DNA of 64,000 nt from G965216745 sp965216745 (GTDB lineage Bacteria; Pseudomonadota; Alphaproteobacteria; Rickettsiales; Anaplasmataceae), in the NCBI GenBank assembly GCA_965216745.1, contig OZ244191.1, positions 496,001 to 560,000 of the forward strand. Direction: 5' to 3'. Positions 1 to 7,931 of this stretch are shown here, in pieces. Each line of letters opens with the position of its first letter. Position 1 is the stretch's first letter. The position numbers and the translations under genes are program-made. The notes beneath the pieces were generated by a model. That model made no database searches. It was not told where the DNA came from and saw nothing but the letters and a program-made list of their open reading frames with translations.

Positions 1-236
1 ACTATACATTTTTTGGGATCAATTCCGAGAGCGATATAGGTGGCAAACAATTGTCTAACAGAAGCAGAAAGTTGTGATGGTTGATAGTTTGTAGTCATAG
101 CATGAAGATCTGCAATGCAAAATATGAGATCATCGTATTTATCTTGCAATAGTAACCAGTTTTTCATTGTGCCAATATAGTTGCCCAAATGCAATGAACC
201 AGTTGGTTGCATTGCAGAAAAAATTCTTTGTTTCAT
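1..236 (-). CDS. trpS: Tryptophanyl-tRNA synthetase, N-terminal part (cut by window edge)
   Basis: This is the 5' end of a minus-strand gene running off the left edge. The translation begins MKQRIFSAMQPTGSLHLGNY and contains the class I synthetase signature as HLGN, followed by the FCIADLHAMT stretch that lines the tryptophan/ATP pocket. TrpS charges tRNA-Trp in the cytoplasm. The only ATG that keeps the whole conserved N-terminus is at 236-234. It lies 10 bases downstream of the grpE stop on the same strand, so the two are probably co-transcribed with grpE first. Only about 78 codons are visible, so completeness cannot be judged. Confidence 0.93.
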   Translation of the reverse strand, partial: MKQRIFSAMQPTGSLHLGNYIGTMKNWLLLQDKYDDLIFCIADLHAMTTNYQPSQLSASVRQLFATYIALGIDPKKCI

Positions 237-246
237 ATGTTTGATT

Positions 247-978
247 CTAATCTGTATTTTTTTCACTTATTGGTTCTGGTTTTATTCCTTTTGATTCTTG
301 AGAAGAGACAACTACAAGTGCAGGGGAAAGAACTCTATCTTTAATTTTGTAACCTTCCCTTAAAACCTCAACAACAAAACCAGGCCTAAATTCAGCGGAA
401 TCTTCTTCTTTGATTGCCTGATGCAGATTGTAGTCAAAAACTTTTCCGTAAGATTCAATGTGTTCAACTCCATGTTTGGTAAGAGATTTTTGCATAATGC
501 TTGCGGTCATTTGGACCCCACTACTAATATCTCCTTCTTTGACTGATAGAGCTCTTTTTAAGTTTTCGAATACTTCCAGCATTTCTTTTGCAAAATTGGA
601 TATGCCATAATTACGTTCATTCTGTATCTCTTTAGCATGTGATTTTCCCAGATTATCAGCATCGGCTGCCAGTTTTTGTGTCATGTATTTTAGTTTTTTA
701 TTTTCCTCTAGTAATTTTTTATTTTCTTCTAGTAATTTTTTATTTTCTTCTAGTAATTTTTTGTTTTCTTCTAATGATGTTAATAGCTGTTTTGTAGTAT
801 CGCTTTTTTCCAAGTTTTTACTTTGTTCGTCTTGTTGGTCTTCAACTTTCTGTTCATTTGGTTTCTGTGATGGTTTCATTTTTTGTGAAATTCTAGAAAC
901 AAAAGACTTAGACTTATGTTCTGCTGTGTTTGGTTTTGGTGTTTTATCGCTTCTTGTTTTATCGTCGTTTTCAAGCAT
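247..978 (-). CDS. grpE: Nucleotide exchange factor GrpE with heptad-repeat extension
   Basis: GrpE is the dimeric co-chaperone that drives ADP release from DnaK. The C-terminal half matches the family (NERNYGISNFAKEMLEVFEN helix, then the GVEHIESYGKVFDYNLHQAI and REGYKIKDRVLSPALVVVS beta domain). The protein is 243 residues, longer than most. The N-terminal 60 residues are a charged, Lys/Gln-rich low-complexity tail, and residues 69-96 are four consecutive LEENKKL heptads encoded by near-identical 21-base units at 691-774, extending the coiled coil. The start at 978 has a strong AGGAGGA ribosome binding site just upstream. A heat-shock-like promoter lies 56-86 bases upstream. Confidence 0.93.
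   Translation of the reverse strand: MLENDDKTRSDKTPKPNTAEHKSKSFVSRISQKMKPSQKPNEQKVEDQQDEQSKNLEKSDTTKQLLTSLEENKKLLEENKKLLEENKKLLEENKKLKYMTQKLAADADNLGKSHAKEIQNERNYGISNFAKEMLEVFENLKRALSVKEGDISSGVQMTASIMQKSLTKHGVEHIESYGKVFDYNLHQAIKEEDSAEFRPGFVVEVLREGYKIKDRVLSPALVVVSSQESKGIKPEPISEKNTD
691..774 (-). repeat. Four 21-base tandem repeats coding LEENKKL heptads in grpE
   Basis: Three of the four units are almost identical on the plus strand (core TAGTAATTTTTTATTTTCTTC). Each encodes one heptad of a coiled coil, so changes in copy number would lengthen the GrpE stalk without breaking the frame. Confidence 0.85.
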
Positions 979-1033
979 TTGGATCCTCCTGAATGATAAT
1001 AGATTTATAGAACTAAGTTCCTTTCAATAGAAG

Positions 1034-1064
1034 ATATGTTGTTTAATATCATATATTTCAAGGG
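1034..1064 (-). promoter_or_regulatory. Heat-shock (sigma-32-like) promoter of grpE
   Basis: Read on the minus strand the site is CCCTTGAAA, 14 bases, then CAACATAT. The -35 matches the sigma-32 consensus (CTTGAAA preceded by C residues) exactly; the -10 resembles CCCATnT less well. It lies about 56 bases upstream of the grpE start codon. The cognate sigma factor gene, rpoH, is at 25645-26532. Identification is by consensus only. Confidence 0.5.
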
Positions 1065-1091
1065 TTTGGGAAATTATTTGATGATTTTTTG

Positions 1092-2504
1092 CTATTTTTT
1101 TTGATGTTCGATTAGATAACGAGGCCATTCTGTTATATTTCCAGCTCCCATAAATATAATCATGTATTCGGAGTTCAAATATGGTTTTAGAGTATTAGTT
1201 AGATCTGATTTTTCTGATATAATTCTAGTGTTAGGATTATTTATGGATGACATTGCATTCAATATATCAATGCTTTCTAATCCTTTTATAGGTTTTTCTC
1301 CAGCAGAATATACTGGAGTGAAAAATAAAACGTCTATTTCTACTTCTGAAATACTTACATAATCATCGAAATTGTCCCTAACTCTTGTATATCTATGTGG
1401 TTGTACTATTGCTATGATTTTTTTCTTTGGTTCTTTTTCTTGGGCTCCTCTCAATGTGGCTATAATTTCGGTTGGATGATGAGCGTAGTCATCTATTATC
1501 GCTGCTCCGTTTATTTGTCCAACTTCAGTGAACCTGCGTTGTACACCAGAGTGATTTTTTAGACCATTTTTTATTTGATCTATTGATATTTGATGCATTT
1601 GCAACGTGGCTGATATTGCTGCCATGGCGTTGTAAACATTGTGAATACCAGGATATTTGATTGAGAATTTATGTGGTCCGTCAGGTATACCCTTAATGTC
1701 AACGATGAATTCAGTTGCGCTATTATCATTGTTGTAACTTATTAAATTCAAATGATTTGCATTATTGTCTTTGCCGAAAAAAATTGATTTTGATTGATCT
1801 ATTTTTTGTGACAATTGCTTAACATTACTGTCAGAGGTATTGAGAATTGTTGTTTGAGCGTGTTCAGCAAATTTGACAAATTCTTTTTCCAGATTTTCTT
1901 CTGTTTTATAGTATTCTAAATGTTCGCTATAGTCTATTGATGTTATTATGGAGATTTTACAAGGTTTACTGCTTAGTTTTGTGAAAGTTCCATCTGATTC
2001 ATCTGCCTCTAATAAGAATAATTTGCTATTTCCGGTTTTTGCATTGTTTTTGTACTGATTCATAATACCACCAGCGATAGCATTGAATTCTATTTTTGAT
2101 TCTTCTAATATAGATGCAATCATTGATGTTGTTGTTGTTTTGCCATGTGAGCCTGATACAGCTATGATTTCCCTGTCTTCTAACATATGCTTCAAGCACT
2201 GTGCTCTGGAGAGTACAGTGATATTATTTTCTACAGCGTATATGCGTTCAGGGTTTTCTTGTGGTATTGCGGAAGAAAGCACTAAAACATCGCATCCATG
2301 AGCATTTTCGGGTTTGTGCTGCCCTGTAAAGACTTTTATTCCAATTGCTTCTAAATTTTCCACGTTCTGGTTTTTATTTAAGTTTGAGCCCGATACTTTA
2401 TGTCCTTCGTTTTTGAGGATTTGTGCTATTGCGCTCATTCCTATCCCTCCAATGCCCACTATGTGTATTCTTTCATGTATTTTCATGCGGTAATTATATT
2501 CCAT
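1092..2504 (-). CDS. murC: UDP-N-acetylmuramate--L-alanine ligase MurC
   Basis: MurC adds L-alanine to UDP-MurNAc, the first peptide step of peptidoglycan synthesis in the cytoplasm. Visible motifs are the N-terminal Rossmann loop HIVGIGGIGMSAIAQ, the Mur-ligase ATP loop AVSGSHGKTTTTSM around residue 117, LEADESDGTF, and the C-terminal IIDDYAHHPTEI domain start. Length 470 is normal. An alternative start seven codons in (2486) would begin MKIHERIH and fits family N-termini better; no good ribosome site separates the two. Unlike most relatives it stands alone, away from murG, murB and ftsQ, but the presence of both murC and murE implies a cell wall is still made. Confidence 0.95.
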   Translation of the reverse strand: MEYNYRMKIHERIHIVGIGGIGMSAIAQILKNEGHKVSGSNLNKNQNVENLEAIGIKVFTGQHKPENAHGCDVLVLSSAIPQENPERIYAVENNITVLSRAQCLKHMLEDREIIAVSGSHGKTTTTSMIASILEESKIEFNAIAGGIMNQYKNNAKTGNSKLFLLEADESDGTFTKLSSKPCKISIITSIDYSEHLEYYKTEENLEKEFVKFAEHAQTTILNTSDSNVKQLSQKIDQSKSIFFGKDNNANHLNLISYNNDNSATEFIVDIKGIPDGPHKFSIKYPGIHNVYNAMAAISATLQMHQISIDQIKNGLKNHSGVQRRFTEVGQINGAAIIDDYAHHPTEIIATLRGAQEKEPKKKIIAIVQPHRYTRVRDNFDDYVSISEVEIDVLFFTPVYSAGEKPIKGLESIDILNAMSSINNPNTRIISEKSDLTNTLKPYLNSEYMIIFMGAGNITEWPRYLIEHQKK

Positions 2505-2559
2505 CTTATGGTCAAGTAAAAGTATAAATCAATCGATTAATAGATTTTATTTATTCTTT

Positions 2560-2587
2560 TTGATATTTTTATGCTAGATATTAGAAT
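2560..2587 (+). promoter_or_regulatory. Promoter of pyrF
   Basis: TTGATA at 2560-2565, a 16-base spacer, and TAGAAT at 2582-2587. It sits 24 bases before the proposed ATG at 2612 and follows the same pattern as other housekeeping promoters in this window. Confidence 0.45.
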
Positions 2588-2611
2588 TGTTGTTTCTTTT
2601 GAGAAGTGGAG

Positions 2612-3301
2612 ATGAATAGTCCAATTATATGTGCTCTAGATTTCGACGATTTTGATTATGCTATTTTGATTGCCAAACAAGTCAAGGATTTGGTTTGGGG
2701 TGTAAAAGTTGGTATGCAGTTGTTTTATTCATGCGGATTTGAAGTTATAAAAGAGCTTTCTAGTATTGGATGTCAGATATTTTTGGATTTAAAGCTTCAC
2801 GATATACCTAATACAATTGCAAATACTATTAAAGTGATATCCAGAATGGGTGTTAATATGGTTACAATACATATTTCTGGTGGTGTGGAAATGATTAGGT
2901 CTGCAGTTAGAGCCGCTCAAAACAATTTGTTGATTTTAGGAGTTACTTTGCTGACCAGCATGTCAAATGAATCCATGAAAGATGTGATGATAAACTCAGT
3001 TGATTCTATTGATTATGTTGAGAATATGTCAATTCTAGCAAACAAGAATGGCCTTAATGGTGTTATATGCTCCTCTGTAGAGAGTGGTATTGTAAGAAGT
3101 AAAGTTGACGATGATTTTGTAATAGTTTGTCCTGGTGTTAGGATGCAGGGTGATTCAAGCAATGATCACAATAGGGTCAATAGTCCTAAGCAAGCAATTC
3201 AATCTGGTGCTAATTATGTAGTGATTGGTAGGCCAATTACTAGTAGTAGAGATCCTCGCTCTTCAACTCTAAGAATTTTAGAGCACATTAATTACGGTTA
3301 A
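2612..3301 (+). CDS. pyrF: Orotidine 5'-phosphate decarboxylase PyrF
   Basis: PyrF converts OMP to UMP, the last step of de novo pyrimidine synthesis. The catalytic Lys/Asp array is seen in LDLKLHDIPNTIANT; other family blocks are ICALDFDDFDYA at the N-terminus, GVTLLTSM, PGVRMQGDSSNDHNRV and VIGRPIT. The frame opens at a GTG at 2606, but the ATG at 2612 has AGAAG spaced five bases upstream and gives 229 residues, typical for the family. It is divergent from murC and followed after 118 bases by fliI on the same strand. Confidence 0.94.
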   Translation: MNSPIICALDFDDFDYAILIAKQVKDLVWGVKVGMQLFYSCGFEVIKELSSIGCQIFLDLKLHDIPNTIANTIKVISRMGVNMVTIHISGGVEMIRSAVRAAQNNLLILGVTLLTSMSNESMKDVMINSVDSIDYVENMSILANKNGLNGVICSSVESGIVRSKVDDDFVIVCPGVRMQGDSSNDHNRVNSPKQAIQSGANYVVIGRPITSSRDPRSSTLRILEHINYG

Positions 3302-3360
3302 ATCCATAATCAGCATTAAATGAATTAAAATCTAAATTATGTATAGCATTTGGTCTTATT

Positions 3361-3417
3361 GGAATTATTAAGTGTTTTTATAGTTGTATTATTCTATATT
3401 ACAATTAGAATAATTCC
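3361..3417 (+). promoter_or_regulatory. Inverted repeat abutting the fliI start codon
   Basis: GGAATTATT at 3361-3369 and its exact complement AATAATTCC at 3409-3417 are separated by 39 bases; the right arm ends two bases before the fliI ATG. In RNA the pairing would fold the leader back onto the ribosome binding region, and no Shine-Dalgarno sequence is otherwise visible. A regulatory role is inferred from position only. Confidence 0.3.
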
Positions 3418-3419
3418 GT

Positions 3420-4745
3420 ATGTCAGACCCATTGGATTTAATAATACAAGATATAGAAAATATACCAGATTGTCATATAAATGGACTAGTTACTGGTATC
3501 AATGGATTTTTTATAGAGGGATCTGGAATAGAGAATTTCATTAGTATAGGAACTCATTGCAAAATTTTTTCTCGCTACGGTGAAGAATTTTTATCTGAAG
3601 TGATAAGAATACATAAGAATAAATTTATTTTACTATCTTTTAATGTGACTTCATCAATTACTGTTGGGTGTAAAATAGCAATAATACAAGATAGCCATTT
3701 TGTTTGTCCTGATAAATCTTGGTTAGGTAGGGTCATAAATGGCTTGGCTCATCCTATAGATCAAAAAGGCGGATTGATTAAGGGCTCCAGCTCTATAAAG
3801 ATAATCAGTGAGCCTCAACCTATCCACTCTAGGTCCACTCTGAAAGAGAAATTGGATTTAGGCGTGAAATCAATAAACACATTTGTGACCTGCTGCAAAG
3901 GTCAAAGAATGGGAATATTTGCAGGATCGGGTGTTGGTAAATCAGTTCTTATTTCTATGTTAGCAAAGTTTGCTTCTTGTGATGTTAAGGTAGTAGGTTT
4001 AGTAGGAGAAAGAGCTCGTGAAGTAAATGAGTTTATCCATGTATATCTTGGTGAAGAGGGCTTGAAAAATACTATTATCATAGCATCCACTGGAGATGAA
4101 TCTCCTATTATGCGCAAGAGAGCTTCTTACCTTACTGTTGCAATCGCTGAATATTTTAGGGATATTGGCAAAGATGTATTATGCCTTATGGATAGCGTTA
4201 CTAGGTTTGCAATGTCTCAGAGGGAAATAGGTTTATATTCTGGCGAACCCCCTACAACAAAAGGGTACACACCATCAGTTTTTTCGGAGCTTCCTAAGTT
4301 GCTGGAAAGAGCAGGGTCTGTGGGCACAAAGGGTAGCATTACTGGTTTATTCACAGTGCTGGTTGAAGGAGACGATATGAACGATCCTATTGCAGATGCG
4401 GTGAGAAGTATATTAGATGGTCATATGGTTTTAGATAGAAAAATAGCTGAGAGTGGCAGGTATCCTGCAATTAATGTTCAAAAAAGTGTATCACGTACAA
4501 TGCCTATGTGTAACACAAAAAAGGAAATTGCGCTTGTAAAAAAAGCTAGGCGTTTGATTTCAATATATACTGAGATGGAAGAATTAATATTGCTGGGTGC
4601 TTATAAAGTTGGATCAGATAAAAATGTTGATGATGCAATAAAGTATCATGATAAGATAGAAAAATTCTTGGAACAGGACATGGGAGACAAGGTGAACATA
4701 GAGAAAGGATATGACATTCTTGAGAAATTGCTTGTGAATGTTTAA
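3420..4745 (+). CDS. fliI: Flagellum-specific ATPase FliI
   Basis: FliI is the hexameric ATPase at the base of the flagellar type III export apparatus. The sequence shows Walker A GIFAGSGVGKS at about residues 163-173, GLVGERAREVNEF, the Walker B region VLCLMDSVTRFAM, and GEPPTTKGYTPSVFSELPKL; GRYPAINV is near the C-terminus. Length 441 is normal. It resembles F1-beta/Rho but the REIGL-GEPP block marks it as the flagellar/type III paralogue. A type III secretion ATPase is the main alternative, but fliP, flgI, flgJ, flgK and flgL in the same window favour a flagellum. It is isolated from fliH and fliJ. Confidence 0.92.
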   Translation: MSDPLDLIIQDIENIPDCHINGLVTGINGFFIEGSGIENFISIGTHCKIFSRYGEEFLSEVIRIHKNKFILLSFNVTSSITVGCKIAIIQDSHFVCPDKSWLGRVINGLAHPIDQKGGLIKGSSSIKIISEPQPIHSRSTLKEKLDLGVKSINTFVTCCKGQRMGIFAGSGVGKSVLISMLAKFASCDVKVVGLVGERAREVNEFIHVYLGEEGLKNTIIIASTGDESPIMRKRASYLTVAIAEYFRDIGKDVLCLMDSVTRFAMSQREIGLYSGEPPTTKGYTPSVFSELPKLLERAGSVGTKGSITGLFTVLVEGDDMNDPIADAVRSILDGHMVLDRKIAESGRYPAINVQKSVSRTMPMCNTKKEIALVKKARRLISIYTEMEELILLGAYKVGSDKNVDDAIKYHDKIEKFLEQDMGDKVNIEKGYDILEKLLVNV

Positions 4746-4844
4746 TGATAGAGCTTCAATGCAAATGCCCACTTAGTAATAATTTATATGATCTATAAAC
4801 TATTAAAAGATAGCATGATTGGCATTTTTATATAATATATTTTA

Positions 4845-5333
4845 TTATGATGGCTTATTCTTTACAGAATTAGATTTGTTTTCTCTCCATTTTTTTAGTC
4901 TTTCTGATAATTCTTGATTGACAGTAGCTAATATTGCAGATGCATGTAAAGCCGCACTTATTGCTCCAGGTTTTCCTATGGCAAAAGTGGCTACTGGAAC
5001 CCCTGGTGGCATTTGTACTATTGATAACAAGCTGTCAATGCCTCCCAAAGAGAAGCTTGGACTAGGGATTGGAACCCCAAGAACCGGTATGTTGGTTAAA
5101 GATGCTACCATGCCTGGCAAATGAGCAGCTCCTCCTGCTCCTGCTATCACTGCTCCAAACTCCGATGAATCCAACTTTTGTGCGAATTCATACATCCTTA
5201 GTGGTGTTTTGTGAGCAGAAACAATTAACTCGTCCAATGGAACTTTTAGCTCCTTTAATACTGTGCTAGCCTCTTTCATAATAAAATAATCAGAGTTGCT
5301 TCCCATTATCACAGCTACTTTGTTTTTAGTCAT
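4845..5333 (-). CDS. purE: N5-carboxyaminoimidazole ribonucleotide mutase PurE
   Basis: PurE (class I) moves the carboxyl group of N5-CAIR to give CAIR in purine synthesis. The active-site motifs are all present: MGSNSDYFIM, VSAHKTPLRMYEFA and GAGGAAHLPGMVASLT, with the conserved Ser and His residues. Length 162 is normal; the last 15 residues are a lysine/asparagine-rich tail. purK, the usual partner, is not next to it. The gene is convergent with fliI. Confidence 0.94.
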   Translation of the reverse strand: MTKNKVAVIMGSNSDYFIMKEASTVLKELKVPLDELIVSAHKTPLRMYEFAQKLDSSEFGAVIAGAGGAAHLPGMVASLTNIPVLGVPIPSPSFSLGGIDSLLSIVQMPPGVPVATFAIGKPGAISAALHASAILATVNQELSERLKKWRENKSNSVKNKPS

Positions 5334-5641
5334 TTAAACACCAAATAAAATGATAATTGGGTACTATAGCACGTAAGATTAGTTATCGATAGACGAACAA
5401 TGCGATATATTTTATATTATAATCTCATCTTATTAGGTTGTTGCAATTTCATTGTATTAATCTAATCTTTTTTTTGTTGATGCTGTTCTTTTTTAGATCT
5501 AGCGTTTTGTTTGTATTGTTTTTGGTATCATAGTCGCAATTATTCTGTTTCCGGTATCTCGGGTAAGTGTTATATGTAATCAGAATCAATTTGATAAAAA
5601 TTTTTTATACCAATTGATAATGTTTCGGTGTTGTTTTCTAT
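5334..5641. other. Intergenic region between purE and uvrB
   Basis: 308 bases between divergently transcribed genes, so both promoters should lie here. I find no tRNA, terminator or credible small reading frame. TTGATA near 5591 followed by GATAAT is a poor uvrB promoter candidate because the spacing is too long. Confidence 0.4.
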
Positions 5642-7573
5642 ATGTCACAGAAAAAATTTGAGATCATAAGTGATTATATTCCTTCAGGGGATCAGCCTCA
5701 GGCAATTAAAAGTCTAGCAAATGGAATATTAGATGGGAAGACAGATCAAGTATTGCTTGGAGTTACTGGTTCAGGAAAAACTTTTACTATGGCAAATGTG
5801 ATTGCTGAATTGAATAAGCCTGCTTTGATAATGGTTCCCAATAAAACTCTTACAGCACAAATTTACGATGAAATGAAAGAAATTTTTCCTAATAATGCAG
5901 TTGAATGCTTCATGTCTTATTATGATTACTATCAACCTGAAGCTTATATGCCAAATACTGATACATATATAGAGAAAGATGCTTCGATAAATGAACGTAT
6001 AGAATGCTTGCGCCACTCTGCAACTATATCTTTGCTGGAACGCAGAGATGTTATAGTGGTTGCAAGTGTGTCTGCAATATATGGTCTAGGTGATAAAGAA
6101 GCTTATAGCTCTATGACCATTAATGTTAATAAAGGTGATAAAATCGACATTACATTGCTTCAGCGCAGATTGGTTGATCTACAATATGATAGAAATGACA
6201 TTGAGTTAAAACGTGGTATTTTTCAAGTACGAGGAGATACATTAGACTTACATCCTTCTCATACAGGAGATTGTTCTGTTAGAATAGAGTTTTTTGGCAA
6301 TGAGATTGATGGAATTTTTTTATTTGATACTATTTCGGGCGTAATTAAAGATCGAATTGATAGCTTTAAAGTGTTTCCTATGACTCATTATGTTGCTTCT
6401 GAGGAAATGATTAAGTTGGCTGTCAAACAAATATTAGAAGAGCTTGAAGATAGATCTGCATATTTACGCTCTATAAATAAAAATTTAGAAGCGCATAGAT
6501 TGGAACAGAGGACTAAATTTGACGTTGAAATGATGACTAAAATTGGAACCTGTAAAGGTATTGAAAATTATTCCAGATATTTTTCTCGCCAATCAGAAGG
6601 AGAGCCACCTCCAACATTATTTGATTATTTTCCAAAGGATTCAATATTATTCATTGATGAAAGCCACGTGACTGTTCCTCAAATACGTGGTATGTACAAC
6701 GGAGATAGAGCTCGCAAAACTATTTTGGTTGAGCATGGATTCAGACTTCCATCTGCTTTTGATAACAGACCAATGCGTTTTGAGGAATGGCAAAGTAAAA
6801 AATCTACCACAATATATGTTTCTGCAACTCCTGGGCCTTTTGAATTAGAGTGTGGAAAAAATCTTTTTGTGGAGCAAGTTGTGAGGCCTACATGGATCGT
6901 TGAGCCTGAGGTCATCATCAAGCCCGCAATAAATCAGGTAGATGATTTGATTCACCAATGTAAATTAACAGCTGAATCTGGGTATAGGTCTTTGATTACA
7001 ACTCTTACAAAAAAGATGGCTGAGAATCTTACTGAGTATATGCAAGAAGCAGGAATTGCTGCTGTGTATATGCACTCTGACATAAACGCAATTGATAGAA
7101 CTGTTATAATCAAAGATCTTAGGGCTGGTAAACACGATGTTCTTATAGGAGTGAATCTTCTCAGGGAGGGTTTAGATATACCGGAATGTGCACTTGTGGG
7201 TATACTTGATGCTGATAAAGAGGGATTCCTTCGATCCAGAACTTCATTGATACAAACTATAGGTAGAGCAGCTAGGAATATTAATAGTCGCGTCATATTA
7301 TATGCAGACAAGAAAACAGACTCTATGAAGCAAGCTTTGAATGAAATTGATAGACGTCGCAGAAAACAACAAGAATACAATAAAAATAATAATAAAAATC
7401 CAATTTCCACCAAGCGTACAGTACATAGTTCTTTAATATCTGCAACAGTCAAGGATGCATCCATAAAAGAAATGCAGCGTATGATGCATAAAGCAGCAGA
7501 AGATCTAGACTTTGAGCTTGCTAGAGAATTAAGAGATAAAATAAAAGAAAAGACTCAATCAAAAAAAATATGA
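5642..7573 (+). CDS. uvrB: Excinuclease ABC subunit B UvrB
   Basis: UvrB is the damage-verification helicase of nucleotide excision repair, loaded by UvrA and cut with UvrC. Seen in order: Walker A LLGVTGSGKTFTMANVI, the beta-hairpin block YYDYYQPEAYMPNTDTYIEK that clamps one DNA strand, the DESHVTVPQIRGMYNGDRAR helicase motif II region, SATPGPFELE, GVNLLREGLDIPE with motif VI IQTIGRAARN, and a C-terminal UVR domain (MQRMMHKAAEDLDFELAREL) that contacts UvrC. Length 643 is slightly short of about 670 but no core piece is missing. It is a single-gene unit. Confidence 0.96.
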   Translation: MSQKKFEIISDYIPSGDQPQAIKSLANGILDGKTDQVLLGVTGSGKTFTMANVIAELNKPALIMVPNKTLTAQIYDEMKEIFPNNAVECFMSYYDYYQPEAYMPNTDTYIEKDASINERIECLRHSATISLLERRDVIVVASVSAIYGLGDKEAYSSMTINVNKGDKIDITLLQRRLVDLQYDRNDIELKRGIFQVRGDTLDLHPSHTGDCSVRIEFFGNEIDGIFLFDTISGVIKDRIDSFKVFPMTHYVASEEMIKLAVKQILEELEDRSAYLRSINKNLEAHRLEQRTKFDVEMMTKIGTCKGIENYSRYFSRQSEGEPPPTLFDYFPKDSILFIDESHVTVPQIRGMYNGDRARKTILVEHGFRLPSAFDNRPMRFEEWQSKKSTTIYVSATPGPFELECGKNLFVEQVVRPTWIVEPEVIIKPAINQVDDLIHQCKLTAESGYRSLITTLTKKMAENLTEYMQEAGIAAVYMHSDINAIDRTVIIKDLRAGKHDVLIGVNLLREGLDIPECALVGILDADKEGFLRSRTSLIQTIGRAARNINSRVILYADKKTDSMKQALNEIDRRRRKQQEYNKNNNKNPISTKRTVHSSLISATVKDASIKEMQRMMHKAAEDLDFELARELRDKIKEKTQSKKI

Positions 7574-7931
7574 AAGAATCGACAAAATCTCTGAATTTGT
7601 ATGTTTGAGAATTTATTAAATAAATATGATTCAACTGATTGGGTAGTAATATGATCTAGATATAATGCATTTTTGTTGAATTTCAAAGTTGTTATATTAT
7701 ATAGATTTTATTTATACAATCTTCATGTTAAAGTAAAAAATCTAGGTTTTAATTTGAAAAAGATTTTTGGTATTTAAAAGGTGTGAATCTAGCATAATAC
7801 AGCTCTTAGAATCATTGGTTGAGATTTAGCTTGGATTGTTGTGGTGTTTTGATTTGTGTTTTATGTTTCTAGTGAGACATAAAATCAACCAACTTATTTA
7901 TTTCTATTGCTTTGAAATTCTTTCTCAAGAT
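7574..7931. other. Intergenic region between uvrB and nuoF
   Basis: 358 bases between convergent genes. Apart from the hairpin at 7859-7884 it is AT-rich sequence with no supported gene. There is no obvious rho-independent terminator right after uvrB. Confidence 0.4.
7859..7884 (-). terminator. Stem-loop downstream of nuoF
   Basis: TTTTATGTTTC at 7859-7869 pairs with GAGACATAAAA at 7874-7884 (11 base pairs including one G-U, loop of four). It lies about 50 bases beyond the nuoF stop. There is no clean T-run after it on either strand, so it may be a processing or stabilising hairpin instead of an intrinsic terminator. Confidence 0.35.

Noticed and set aside
2197..2220. Imperfect palindrome CACTGT..ACAGTG in murC
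   Set aside because: Ten Watson-Crick pairs plus one G-T pair around a two-base centre is suggestive but contains a mismatch at DNA level and codes for ordinary MurC residues.
4763..4827. AAATGCC/GGCATTT arms between fliI and purE as a bidirectional terminator
   Set aside because: Seven pairs around a 51-base loop are too weak to call.
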